Source: Eutypa lata (lineage: Eukaryota > Ascomycota > Sordariomycetes > Xylariales > Diatrypaceae). From it: 64,000 nt of DNA. The notes under the pieces are model-generated. The model did no database searches, had not been told where the DNA came from, and worked only from the letters and a program-made list of their open reading frames with translations. Shown here piece by piece: positions 11,190 through 24,098 of the stretch. Numbering within the stretch: the first letter of the stretch is position 1; the number at the start of each line of letters is the position of its first letter. Location: positions 682,001 to 746,000 of the forward strand of contig JAKULF010000013.1 in the NCBI GenBank assembly GCA_022661535.1, given 5' to 3'. The translations under genes were made by a program, and so were the position numbers.

Positions 11190-14100
11190 ATGACGGAGAC
11201 GTTTCATTGGGAACATAAAGGACTAGATCGTTGCCGTTTTGAAGCATATACAAAGCTACTCCGACTACGCCATGGAGGGCAAGCAAGTGATCCTGTTCCA
11301 TTCGCCTCATCGACCGAAGGAATTGAAGAGGATAAGCCTTCCGATGACGTCGATTCAGTAAAAGGACAACCGCTTGCTATTTTCGACGATGAAAAACTGA
11401 AGCGTGCATTCTTAGATCGGTTGTCAGAGCTCATGTCGCTAGCTAAAGGTGGTTATCAAGTTGCTGCCACTTTAATGATTCAAAGTCAAAATGGGGCGGA
11501 GATCACTGTCGCTAGGAATTGCGGATTCAAGGAAAATGACAAGACCTTCCTGAAACAGCTACAGTGCATACTTGTCAATATTTCTCGTCGTGGAAGTAAG
11601 TCTAGGAACTGCCACAACCCCATCAAACTGGTTTATTAGTTGCTTATGTTGATAGCATACATCACGTTTGATGACGAAAACAATGAATTGTGGCAGTTAC
11701 TTCTTGCCCAATATGAATCTAGAATTCATTATTATCTTTCTGAATTTCGACAAGCGCTGGAGCCCAACCACGAAGAATTGGTCAGCTGTATGAATGGGTC
11801 CCCTCTCGGGGAAGACATCGCAAGGCTTTTGTCTATCTCGAGCAGCAACCCAGACGATCTGAGTCCAATCGTGTTGCAAGCATATCAGATCAAGGGTTCC
11901 TACAATCTTGCCGAATTTGAGACATTGCATCAGGGAAATCCTGCCTTAGGTGCGACACTCGCCGAAGCCATTCACTACCTCGGTCGCCCATTCGTAGCTT
12001 CCCAGACCTTCATAAGAGCCGCTCAAAGGGTTGAGGGATTTGATAATTTACAGATCAGGTGTGCGGAGCTGTCTACTATCTCTAGCGCTGCGGTATCCCG
12101 CGGAAAGAAACCGGCTACCCGACCTTGGACTGTGGCTCAGACTTTGAAGTCCCTAGGTCTAGAGTATACGAACGACCAAGTGAAAATCATCATGCAACCG
12201 GGGGGGGGGGGGAAGGCACAGGGCTACACCAAAGCGACGTTAGCGAACAAGTTCCACAGATTGAAAACCGCGAATTCCGAAATGCACGCCGAAATTCAGC
12301 TCATGCTTGATCTAGCACGACGGAAAATACCATTCTCAACGCCAGTTCCCTACATCGGGTGCAGTAAACACTCATGCCTACTCTGTGCAGAGTTCATACA
12401 CTCAGTTGGGTTGTTCTATACTAGAGGATGCCACGGAAAGGTATACAACCTGTGGATGGTGCCCGAACAGAACAAACTAGAAAAGTCCAGCACAGATGCC
12501 ATCTACTCCGCCGTACAAAAGCTGGAACATAGGCCTAGAGATGTTATTCTCGAACGGGTAGAACCGCGACTGCACTCAAAAGAATCTACAGTCGGAGGCA
12601 GCTCAATCGCAACAACCATTCCACAAACAAACAACCAGCATCTCTCTAACCTGATCAGAAAAAGACTGCATGATGAGAGGGGGCACCTTATGCTAGACGC
12701 CGTCATAGAAAGGTCTGTGGTCTCCCTTACATATCATGTTGTACTAACACTTGAAAAGGGCCGACTCACCCGAGTACGAAGAGGTCATCAACCAGGAAAT
12801 ACATCAATCTACTCCAAACGAGGATATTGATAGCTGGGCAGAGTGCCAGCGCTGTTTAAAATCCACGTCGAGACACTGTAGTCTCTGCGGCAGAGATTGG
12901 TATTGCAGCGAGACGTGTCAAGACAAAATGCTTTCTAATCATATCTTCGGATGCCGGAAGAGACCCCTTACAACAGCTGGCTTCCTGTACGAGAACTGCA
13001 TCCAGGACGAAGTTCCAGACGACCCTGAAGTTCTAGCTGATTTCGGCTTTAACCGCTGCAAGACTCAGAATTAAGTCTCTCATCTCCTTGGGGTCTATAC
13101 CGGCTTGTTCAAGTACCTGGATGTACCTAGCGGACATGTCGATGCTTGGAGGAGAGAGAACACACTTCTCGCAAACATTACGAGGTGCTTCCAAGAGGTT
13201 CCCGAGAGCAGCAGAGGCAGTTATTATCCTTGGCTCCTTCGAAACACTCATGTGCTTGAGCAAAGCGCGCCAGACTCTGCTGGCATGCCCTTTGGGCCAG
13301 GCTATGGGCAAAGGCTAGTGGAAAACGCTACTCAATACCTCGAGGACGAAGACAAAGATAAGTCATTTCAGCAACTAGAGCCAGTCTCTAAGAAAGAGAG
13401 TTTCCTATTATTTGCGTTCGCCCTAGACAACGGCAACCCAAATTCGGCATGGGATAACGCAGATATCTGGTACGCCTTCGGATTCCCCGTCAGTGTCGGA
13501 TCCAGCTTCGACATGAGCCCCCGCACATTGAGACATGCCGAAGGTCGGCTCGGAAGTATGTACAATTCCCTCAAAGCCGGGAATCATCAGCACTTGAAAA
13601 GATACTTCGAAAGTCTTGGAGGACCGTACTACGGTCCTACTGGTCCCGATTCTCCCAAGTGCCCTTTTGGTGAATTTTGGCGGGCATATGATACGTTCAC
13701 GTTACCCACCGTCTTCGACAAATATGGAAAAGGGAACGAAATCGACCGGGCGTATCCTCATTTGCGCGCCTTCCTCTCCTGTCCTGAGCACGAGCGCCCG
13801 TTAGTCTGGAGACTGTGCCATTACATCTCAGTTGACGACGTGAACGCCGTCGGCGCTCTTCCGCAGCTCCGAGACGCGGCCGAGACTTACGGAATCGGGC
13901 TTCGGCTCAATCCGAGAGATCGGCTCATAATGTACGAGTTCTACAAGGAGCTTCTGGGTGCCGCCGATCCCCTGCATCTCCAGGAAGCATGTGATACGGG
14001 TACTCTGTTGCGATTTTCCAAGCAGTGTCTAAAGAAGGGTGTCGACCACAGAGTTTGCTCTTTGCTAGCTGAACTGGATGTCTCCAAGAGGTTCCAGATG

Positions 14101-14354
14101 AGACTAGCGGGAGAGCCCGGACATATCCCGCAAACCCAAGGTAAGTACCCAATAATGCCACCACAGTTCTTACTACATACATACATACATATGTAGCAAT
14201 ACCTCACCCCTCGCCCTAGTCGATCCCTAGATGCACTAGCCTCGCTAAGTAATAATTTTCAGAGCTTCCCGTGATACAGGATGACATTCCCGTGAACAGG
14301 TCCGTCGAGGAATCTGATCACGTGACTCGCCCGACGACATGTGTTCTATTTTGA
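11190..14354 (+). CDS. OTT_1508-like deaminase fused to MYND zinc finger, with an in-frame stop
   Basis: Four exons join in frame: 11190-11595, 11656-12712, 12759-14140 and 14263-14354 (979 codons including the stop). Introns are 60, 46 and 122 bp; the second has a clear TACTAAC branch point, and the first and third begin GTAAGT. Residues 1 to about 330 are mostly helical with no motif I recognise. A zinc-dependent deaminase core follows: HAE at 346-348, then C371-SKHS-C376-LL-C379, the signature of the OTT_1508-like fungal deaminases. A MYND finger (C517, C520, C528, C531, C537, C541, H549, C553) comes next, then a long C-terminal region starting with a DFGFNRC block. Codon 593 (13072-13074) is TAA, inside that block, while the frame stays open for about 385 more codons. 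The locus is therefore a recent pseudogene, is rescued by splicing or readthrough, or holds a sequence error. The substrate is unknown; nucleic-acid or nucleotide deamination is inferred from the family. Confidence 0.85.
12200..12212 (+). repeat. Homopolymer of 13 G inside the deaminase coding exon
   Basis: The run encodes a Gly stretch (P-GGGG-K) about 30 residues before the catalytic HAE motif. The frame is correct as given, but any slip of one base would abolish the deaminase core. Confidence 0.9.
13072..13074 (+). other. In-frame TAA inside the deaminase/MYND gene
   Basis: TAA interrupts an otherwise continuous frame. The reading continues directly after it with VSHLLGVYTGLFKYLDV, which looks like normal protein. 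A CAA to TAA change is a single C-to-T step in a CpA context, the change made by repeat-induced point mutation, but it could be any mutation. The only frame-preserving splice I found that removes it joins 13029 to 13114. That uses a poor donor (GTTCTA) and would delete the conserved FGFNRC block. Confidence 0.8.
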
Positions 14355-17300
14355 GCATGGCTCTTTCGAATAGACAAGGTAATTGAAACAAGAGACTGCG
14401 CTTCTATTATTTCATTTGACCCTATATCGAATTTCAGTCTTTAGAAGCAATGGAGTTCATCATCCAACCAAAAGAATATCTCGGGCAGAATCAAGGTTCC
14501 AGCCGCAAGATTGTGACAGTATGCGAAACGGCTGCAGCGATGGCAATGCCATGGAGCATATGGGTATTCTCTTGAAGCGTCAAACTAATTGTTTTCCCAC
14601 TATCCATAATTACTCTGAGAGACGACTAGCCACCTGACCTAGATGTCTGGGGATGGCCATAGATGGAAGAAGATTGATTGGCTTCTCATCTAAATTTGAA
14701 ATAATCTTAGGTGGTGGCTCAGAAGCATTCTTCATGGCGTGTTGACGTTAAAACAGGAAGGTACGACTAGGGGTATCCTGCTTGTGAATATTCAGGTACA
14801 ACTTCCGACGACTAAATGCGAACTAACCACAAATGTAATTTTCCACCCGGGTCTACTTTGCAACTCAAACATCACTTACACTAAGGTAGATGTAGATAGT
14901 GATTTTTATCTTCCTAATTTAAGCGCCATTAACGGAGGTTCGAAGGGTGGGAGCTCCAACACCGACTTGGCCGACCCACTCTTCCTACTTATAAGTATTA
15001 ATTAAGACTAAATAGGAGCTGAACCCACGATAACCACCTTGCCCTCCGATCCTCACAACGGCGACCATCCCACTGCACGCCGCCGAATAGAACCATAACT
15101 AAGAGATCCAGAAATTACTGTTTAAAGGAACATATTTCACACCAGGGCTAGTTATACGTATTATGGATTCTCGTCGGCCAACGTCACGTCTAGCATCAAA
15201 TATACCTATCAGTTCTCCTTTCAAATAATCTCAAAATATATTAAACACATCAGAATTAGGTTGCACACTCCTGAACCAGGAGCGAATTTCTTTACAGCTA
15301 CACAGATAGAGCTGATCACCAACCCACATAGGCCATAAGGTTTCCGCAATGATCACCCCACCCACGCAGCTAACTGCAGAGTTATTCAGCAGGCGATATT
15401 CAGCTCAAAGTTGTAGATCAATATCGGATTTCAAGATGGATCGATTTGGAAAGATTCTCATTGATGAGGCTCAATCACCCATCTCCATGGATGTCATGTA
15501 TCCATCTAATAGACATACATGTGCCATGATGTAGCTTGCAAATACAAATGCCGACGCTCCTTCCTAAAGACCAAGCGCCGATTGAAAAGGTATCACTCTA
15601 GCCAGATCAAACGAAGTACATCACCATTACGTTTAAGAAGAACGTTTATCTTCTACCACACTAATTAAAAATACAAAAGTCTTATAATAAATGATTAAAC
15701 TATTATATCGTGCCACTTGACATGCCCCCGATAGTTTAAAATAGGTATACAAATTATTCTGCACAACTTTCAGACCTTTTATTTTTATTTATCGCTTACC
15801 GGAAAGCAAAGGTATGGCATCTAATGGCAAACAATAGCTCTTTAATTAAACCTAAGTACTTGTGTCTAAGAAGTTCAATTAAATGTTGAATTAGGAATAT
15901 TAGTATACTTTGAAATTTGATGCATCTAGGCTGGCAAGTTATTGCACTACTTGTACCATTTGGTGCGCATTACTTTTTGTAACGTACCGAAATTAATCTT
16001 TGGTGTAGTTCAATTATTTGCAATGCATTGCATTAAAGGTCGTTCATGGTGTACATCGCAGACAACAAATGTGGCTTGACGGTCTATTGTTAATGAACAT
16101 TACATATTTGTAGGGTATTATTAACAAGTAATTAATAACATTGTTAACTTGGTTCGGAAGATAATTGTCGCATTTCGATGTTGATATGTGATCCATGGTC
16201 ATTATTTTTACGGTGGATGTGGCAAGTGCGGCAAATGTGGCGGATGTGGCGAGTGCGGCGGATGTGGCGAGTGCGGCGGATGTGGCGAGTGCGACGGATG
16301 TGGCTACAAATGTGGCGCATATGATGGATACAGCTTTACTTTTCCCTTATACAACGCACCAAATCCTAGGGGCATGGTATTAAAATGCACTGAAAAATTA
16401 CACAGAAGATTGAATTAGTGGTTTGCAGGTAGTTGATTTCTCTAAGTCTAATCACCAAGCAAAGGAGATTGGCCTAATCCCCAATTCACGTGATCACCCC
16501 ACACCCGCACCAAATTTAAAGTGGCGGTGCATCACAAGGCATGCATGCACTTGGGTGGCTCGTGCAGTGCAGTGCAATGACTTACCAGCTTAGATAATAG
16601 ATCTTCAGACCATCTGCATATAAGCTGTGTTTTTTTATGCAATATATAGTTGGTCAGTAATATCTGGATTTTGTCATTTGCTTAGTGAAGTTGCTTGCCT
16701 TGCCATCCTTGTTACTGTTTCACATCCCATAATGAAATGTACTCTATGTCCAAATGTTCAAGCAATATATTTAATCTGATCAATTTACTTAAATGACAAT
16801 TGTTTCAAAATTGCCTCGGATTTAAAGTATAAAAGCAAACCTTCCACCTCCTTTTCTAGCACCTGGAAAGAGCTCGCTTTTTAGTCTTCAACCAGCAGAA
16901 TCGATTAAATGATTTCTAACTGCCTCTGCCCAACTTCTAAATAGTTCGTAGTAGATCACTTAGTATAAAGAGTTGCGTTCTAGCCGTTTGATTGTAAAGA
17001 CTATCGGAAATGTGTTGTGAAGCTATCAACTACAGAGGGCTCATGCGAAAGGCGAATCTTCATTCCAGCATACTATGCTCCTTTGAATTTAACTTCTATG
17101 CTGAAGTGCCATTTATCCAAGGTAGATAGCACGATTAAAATACAGTAACCGCCGCATTTAGCGACGACCAAGAGTCTCTCATAGAGCAAATCGGGACTTT
17201 GCTAGGCTAGAATTCACTTTATGCACGCAAGCACTTATCTAACAATCCTCATACAAGGGCTCAGCGCTACCATGAGCGTTGGAATGGACTATGTGCGATG

Positions 17301-18599
17301 TACCTAGCCCTACACATACAACCTAACCTAAGTTACCGCCAACACTTGATGGTCTATACCAATCTCGTCCTTTCGGCTCTTGTTGTAGATTCCCATATTT
17401 CCAGACATCGGAAAGTACCTAATACGAGCCATTCATTCCCATCTCTTGCCATGCTGTTCTGGCGGTTCCTGTTACCGTTATTGTTGCCGTAATTATGGGG
17501 AGCCATTGTCATTTTTCTTTCGCTTTTTGCAATCTCGGGCAAGCTGCCCGTAGGTTCCCGCATTGAAACTCAAGGGACTCCCAATCGTTTCCTTTAGTGG
17601 GTGTTGAACGGTTCGCGGGGGTCTTTCATGCTGTCACTCTGGGCATCGACGATACCGCATCGTTGGCACTGTTGTTGTCCTGTCCACTCTGGCCTTTCTT
17701 GTGGTTGTCGGTTTGGTAGCGATACCCATTATCGAATTTGTCCAAAAGCGTCTAGAACTCGTAGTTAGTCCTCTGCTTGCCACAGCAGGCCTCCCATGCG
17801 CTTGGTCCAGACTCCGACCTTGTACTGGCGTAGTGGTAATTATTCAGGTCCTTCTCGTCCATGACACTATCACACTCCAGCGTGCTAACCATCTCCCCCC
17901 TCGGTCTGTTAAAGAAACGCAATACTACTTTAGTATTCGGGAACAAAGTCCAGTAGGAGTTTCTTGTCCCTTGATACCATGTGACCATGTAGTGTTCTGT
18001 CAAAATGTTCTGTTCTTCTTGCCGCCCCGACGCTGTCCACAATCCGTCTGCCTTGGTCCTACTGTCTAGTACCTCCCGTCTCTTTGAAGTGCTTCATTTC
18101 TTTTTAATTATCCCTTGTAGTATTCTCCCCAGTGAAGGGTGGTAGCTGTAGGCGGCTACCGACGGCTACCGACGATATCAAGTCTCCTCTTGCCGCCGCT
18201 CATCAGAGGAAGATCCTTAAGCTAACGGTGATCGCGAATAACGAGTCGTATCGTGTCATGTCGTGTCATATGTTGATGTATCGTAGAGTAACGTTCGTGT
18301 AGGGCAACCCGTCCGTTGAGTGTTGGTCGGTCGTATCGGATGAAAGTGTAGGTCTCGACTGTAAGTTCGTGGATCCCGAATACTCTATAATTACAGGTGC
18401 TGTGTGGGAAGGGTATAGTCGAGTCGGAACAGCCTCGGCGGAGGGTTCTAGATAGAGGGTTCTTATTGTAGGCTTCGAGGAACTATTCGATCCGCGTGAT
18501 AGAGGTGTTAGAGGCTAGATAGGTGTCAGCTGCGAATTGTATGGGCCTATACAGCCTTTGGAAGCTCGCCTTTAGCATTCCGTTAACAGTGGAGAATAG
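14355..18599. other. Gene-poor, AT-rich intergenic region
   Basis: Between about 15.1 and 17.2 kb the DNA is rich in A/T and TA steps (TTAATTAA-like words), which in filamentous ascomycetes often marks repeats degraded by RIP. The 18-bp minisatellite sits inside it. No gene is recognisable. Confidence 0.5.
16215..16316 (+). repeat. 18-bp GC-rich minisatellite
   Basis: Units of GGATGTGGCGAGTGCGGC start at 16215, 16242, 16260 and 16278, with partial copies between and after. The array is GC-rich inside strongly AT-rich DNA. All forward frames are open through it: one reads Cys-Gly-rich (GGCGECGGCGEC), another (ATG 16195 to 16383) reads Ala/Asp/Val-rich. Neither ORF has other support. Confidence 0.9.
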
Positions 18600-19240
18600 T
18601 AAAAGAGGACTCAAGCCAAGGCCACAAACATCCAGTCCGTCGAGCAAAGCGTATTCAATGTACTGAAGGGCATACTCTTTCTCCTATTAAATTGGTATGT
18701 CAGCATGAATCCTACAGTCCCATTGTAAACGATTAGTGCGTGGTTCAGTGAGACATGGTCTGATGGACAGGGTAAGAATAGTAACAAAACCTAGAAGGCC
18801 GTAGGTTCCTGATTGAACTTTAAGAATCATTGTCCTGCCTGTACGGCGATGTATAATCCAAGTCTGTCATGGACAAGACTTCTCTGGTTGTATCCAAATA
18901 TCCTCCATTCACAGCTCGTCGAGGAGTCCCATGGCAAATCGTACCAGTAACTAGCTAGCTACATCAGTGACTGAAGGCTAAGTCATGACACCTCCAGACG
19001 GTAATACCTAGTGGTTGCGTCGCAAATAAGGGCCCACGAAGTTTTTATTTCGGAAACGCCGTTTTGAAGTCGGCCTGCGCTCGTTTCCAACCCAAAGCTG
19101 CCGTGGTGGCAAGGGTGATGTGATTCGAACGAGGACTTGACTACGTTAGCATAGGTTTCAGTGTAGCCAATTCCGTTCGTTTGCTGAATCTTCGAGCGCA
19201 TGCCGACTAGCTGTACTAAGAAATTGTAGCTGGGGGACAA
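18600..19240 (-). mobile_element. Decayed Copia-type retrotransposon reverse transcriptase
   Basis: On the minus strand a frame reads QQTNGIGYTETYANVVKSSF (about 19185-19126). This matches the (Q)GIDYxETFAPVVKxxS block at the start of the Copia RVT_2 domain. The match then moves to another frame: ALGWKRAQADFKTAF (near 19095-19050), the GWxxxQxDxKTAF block, followed at once by a stop. Weaker similarity continues towards 18600 (HALIVYNGTVGFMLTYQ, like the segment before YVDD). Frameshifts and stops show it is dead. I could not find LTRs, integrase or RNase H. Confidence 0.7.
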
Positions 19241-22200
19241 TAGCGTAGGATCTTCTAGGAATCAGTAGATTAGTTCCCTATAACCACCAGTGTATTAGAT
19301 AGGTTCAGTGAACTGCTGATCCCTGGAGATCTTGGCACAATATCTACATACCTAAGAAGACGTTTCTTTTGGAGATGAGTCAATGGATGTTCTGGACTAT
19401 TGGATACAAGCGTACAGATTTCACGATGGTATCTAACGCTGTCAGAAGGTCCACCATATGCTCAGTATGGCGGAGTGCCGGTAGCACGCCTACGGCATTA
19501 TGCTACCAGCGGAGACTATCGCTAAGAGATAAGATCCCATATCGGAGGTGTTACAGATGAACTTCTCATCGTTTCCATTGCTAGATTGTTTCCGTGGCAT
19601 CAGCGGCAATGGTCGTTACGCGCAAATCGAACACTACCACGCGGCTCGGAACCAATACCGTAGCATCGCGCGCCACATCTTTAACCTGTCGCTCAAAGGC
19701 GAGTTCGTCATGTCTGTCTTCGTGTCTGCTCTAACAGGACGGCTGTGGTACTGAGGCAACACAGCTAGTGGGTATGACGATGCTGTGCTGCAATGAAGGC
19801 CGGAGGAAGGGAAATTCGAGGCGTACTACTCGAGCGGAGAGGCGATCGTGGTTACGGCCAGTATGGATATCAATCCTGCTAGGGCTAAGTCGGCCCAGCT
19901 CATGAAACTCAGTTCAATGCCTACGACGTGCTAGGCTAGGTAGGTACTATTTCGCATTCTGGCGCTGCGCGGGTGCAGTGGCTTCTGCGTACTAATTGCA
20001 CAACCACCATATTAGTATGCATTTTTCCCTTCCTAGAGTTACATTTCAACCGCATTTTCACGATCAAGGTTGCCTCGAAATCTGAATTCGGATACTCACG
20101 ATACTAATAAACCATTACCAAGTCCCCTATAACAACCCCTACCGAGCCTATCGAGCAATCAATACAGGGCAGTTGGCCTTCCCCAGGCAGCGCTTGGGGC
20201 GCCGCCGTTAGCGCCTCGGAGGCCGCCGGCTTTACCACCCGAAAGCAGCGCCCTGAAGCCCGGAACCCATCCACTGTTGAATATTGTCGGTACCTATGCA
20301 TTTGCCTGTTCCAAAGGTGGTCCCCCACCCCGCGAGTACAAAAAGAAGAAGGATTCGAGGACGTCTACCGCCGATACGAACTGTGAAGTGACTGGGAAGC
20401 TGGAGAAGCACACTGTCAACTGTCAGTAGGGGATCGATTTCATCAAAACAAAGACAAACTTCGTGGGAGGTTCTGTTGGACTGAGGGTCAAAGGGCGGGT
20501 GGTAGATGGTACCAGTACCAAGTAGGTAGTTTGGCTGATCGCGTCTATAAGCAGACACTCCTCTCACTTGTAGAATAGCTGTTAATACCTACAACCTGGG
20601 CAAGTGACTGGACTGTCCCCCATTAAGTTAACCTCCTCTGTTTAATACTATGAAGAGCCACGACTTGGGGCCCACGATCCTACGACAAAAGACCTTTGGT
20701 GAACACGGCGGTAAGGGAGCAGGCGAAGCGCGACCCGATCAAGCCACCGCTACAACGGCGCGCTCGGCGGAATTGGTGAGTACGGGGTGTCTAGATCCTA
20801 GCTATCGTCGAGGTAAAGATTATTGCAGAGCAGTAGTGCCATCGAGATATGACGAGAGTAATGATGGCGTTTAGCGAATCGCGAATGGGAGATGTAGGAG
20901 AAGTGGAAGCTTGCCCCCCCAAGACATCGTATGGGGAGCGTCCGTAAAAGTTCATTGTCGCTAACCGACAAGGGAGATGCTGTAATAATATACATAACCA
21001 CCAACTCAGTAAAGAGACAGTATACCTAGATCTGTTAAATAGGCTACACATGCTATCATTATGGATGGAGGATAGACCTAGCTCAGCACGCCCAAAATAT
21101 CCCGTGCGAGGTTAAGTTTGAAAGCCACTTGCCAACTCGTACCCCCTCTCCCCGGGGGGTCAAACACTACTACTCTTACTACTCCTACTACTACCTAGGT
21201 ACTAGAGAGTTGTTACCTACGTTAATGAAGCTCACTATCCTGTATTTCAACAAACTTGTCACATTTAGGGAGCATCCACAGTAGCCTTAGGTGCCTGGTT
21301 GGATACAGAGACGAACCCGTAATCTTGGCCGCTGAGTGTCAGAATACTGTTTCTACCCTTTTCATTGCCGGAACGGATAGCTAATAGCTGTGTCTACCAT
21401 CGTCATTGCTACAATACATGCCTAATAGCTAGGACTTATAGGCCTATTGGTAGATAGCAGATAGACCAATTCAGGCATTCTGGCCCCGCAAAAGATACTG
21501 AACACCTGCCCATTTGGTCATGTCCGCAATACAGCTCAACACATTCACTTACACGGATGTCAGCCAGCACTGTAGGTATGTTATCCATATCTTGTAGGTA
21601 GTTGCTTTAGTGGGTAAACTACAGGGCGGGGTATTCTAGTCCCCAGTATACCACGCCCCGGGGGCATGGAATCATCACCTCGGCCCGGCCCCGCGTAGTA
21701 TTTGCCGCCTTATCTCTATAAATCCACCTACTCAGCATGCCAAACCCTGTGACCCCGTTAAACCCTGAGTTGGAGGAAGTTAATTTTTTCCAGTATATTT
21801 ATCTATTGCTTATCTACCCCGAAATATAATTAAAATAGACTTCCTTTTATGGGAGATCAACCAGCCCTAGGCTGCGAAGCAGGCAAATTTGTAGGAATAA
21901 AGTAGTATCAAATGGTTTACCGCACCCTGAGGCTCATTTGTTGTAGTGTTGATCCCTACATGTAGAGCCTCCGAAAGTCACGCTAACTTAGGTCCACGTC
22001 CACTTTTGTAGGGTTCGAAAGGACCACAATCTGTACTGCGGATTCCTGTTCTTCTTTTCTTGAGATCAATGCAACAACAGCTGAGCTGAGCGTATCCGTC
22101 TCTGTAGTACGTGATTGCAACAACCCTCCCATTCTTCGATGGCTGCTTTTATGACTTTTCTTTCCGTAAACGAACCTCGAATTTCCCAGCATCCATTTAT

Positions 22201-22374
22201 AAGAAGGTATCCCGAGTGTGCTTGCTGTGACAACCTCCTCAAAACACGAAGTCGTAGTATTCTCGTAGGGTATCTCGTAGGGTATTGGATTGGAAACGTT
22301 TGTCATGCTGCTGGTGATGATATTGATTATGAGCCCATCTTTCCCAGGTATTCCTTTCCATCACAAATTCCTTC

Positions 22375-22422
22375 TATCATCTATCCCCTCTATCATCTAT
22401 CCCCTCTATCATCTATCCCCTC
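22375..22422 (+). repeat. Three tandem copies of a 16-bp unit
   Basis: Three exact copies of TATCATCTATCCCCTC in tandem. Confidence 0.95.
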
Positions 22423-24056
22423 CATCCAGAGCTGTACCAAGGTATTCAAATCATCTGCTTGTATTTTCGTCATACTCATAACCATCCCTCGACCATCTCC
22501 ATCCATTGTTCCAATTGTTTAATGTGATCTTCTTGGCAACGTGAGCCTCTGTGGCAATATTCTCGATCGTGGTGAAGGGTAGAGGACTTTCGGTGATCGG
22601 TGATCAGCGGAGGACTCGGTAGTAATGGTTTCGATGGATTTTGCGATGACGGGAGCTTCAGCGACGCCGTTCTTCGTGATTGTGAACTGGACGATGGGAT
22701 TGGTTGGTCGGTGTATTTAACGCCGCGAGGGGGCGGCAAAGTCGCCCAGGCCTCCCATAGGGCATGCGGCGTGCAGAGGCAATCGAGCTATCTAGCTATA
22801 GTTCACAAAACCCGGTGTCTGTGAATATCTAACATTTATTGTACAAAGTATCTCCGCAGATCTAACCCGTAGGCATACCTGTTATCAAACCGACATCGTT
22901 CTCTCCTCCATTTGAGCTCGCGATCGGCGCTATGTGGTTATAATTTTTCCCCTTACGAGGGAACAAGCCAGGATCCAAAAACAAAAGGTGAGGCCGTGGA
23001 AACAGCAGGTCTATTGACGGGTCGGTCCCGTGGAAGTGCAAACCCTTATTAGGCGGTATTCTAGGCTGCGCGTCTTGGTCCTATGCAGGAAAATAGGGAT
23101 GAGAGAAGAGAAGGGGGGAGAGTGTGTATGTGGTCTGTTTTACACCTCAGGCTTGTGTTGCAGCACTCACCTGAGGTGTCAAAGACCTATTCCTCGGCCG
23201 GTGTCGAGGACTGGGTAATGGGAGTTTCGGTATCGGCATGGTTAGGCGTAGGATATCGTCTTCGAGCGCATCTTTCGCACACAGCAAAGGCTTCAGCCAA
23301 ATACTTAATATCGCTGAGTTCGTACTTTCGTAGGCATTCTCTACAGAGATTGTTAGCTATTGCTCGCCCCACCTACCTGCTCCCACGATGCTGAAAATGG
23401 GTCGGTTACTTTCCACCAGAGCCTGAACTGCGCCTGAAATGAAAGTCTTGTATTCTAATCATCGGGAAGGGTGGCAGTCAGCTTCGCAAGGGGAATACAA
23501 CTCTGCGCAGGATGTGGATCGCATTCTACTAATTGTGCCTGAGGGAGATCAGGTAAAAGGTTCAAACTTGTTCAAGGCGCCCTCTCCGTCAAAGATTGCC
23601 TCGTCCGCTAGCACCTTGACAGATAAGCATTGATCACGGGCGACTCTCGTGGGGCGGAATTTTACTGCTATTGAATTTGGGTTGATGTTGCCTTGCGAAG
23701 CTGATTTTGTGATCGCAGACGATGTTGCGGAAGTTTACAGGCCTCAGTAAAGTCATCATCCCTAGAACCCAGCGAAACTTTGAAGTCAGTGGGCTTGAGG
23801 TGATCACTACCTCGTCGTCGGCTTCGCATTTCAGTAACAATAGAGGTAACAACCCGGGGGCCACCGAATCACAACTATCGCCAAACTGTGTTGACCTAAG
23901 AAGAAAGTCGCAAACGAACGTTACAGATTCACTTTTCTAACCATGACCTTTCTGTACCTACTTTCCATTTCAGATTCTCACCTGCGACTGAGTAGCCTGT
24001 CTAACTAAGGCGGCTTCCCTTGTTAAGAGAGGGCTAACCCCCCGGAATCCTGTTAT

Positions 24057-24098
24057 CTACACCTGGGACTCCGGCTTCTACACCTGGGACTCCGGCTT
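24057..24098 (+). repeat. Perfect 21-bp tandem duplication
   Basis: The unit starts CTACACCTGGGACTCC and is repeated exactly once, followed by the first four bases of a third copy. Confidence 0.95.

Noticed and set aside
16195..16383. Ala/Asp/Val-rich ORF through the minisatellite
   Set aside because: Open frame explained by the 18-bp repeat; flanks have no coding character.
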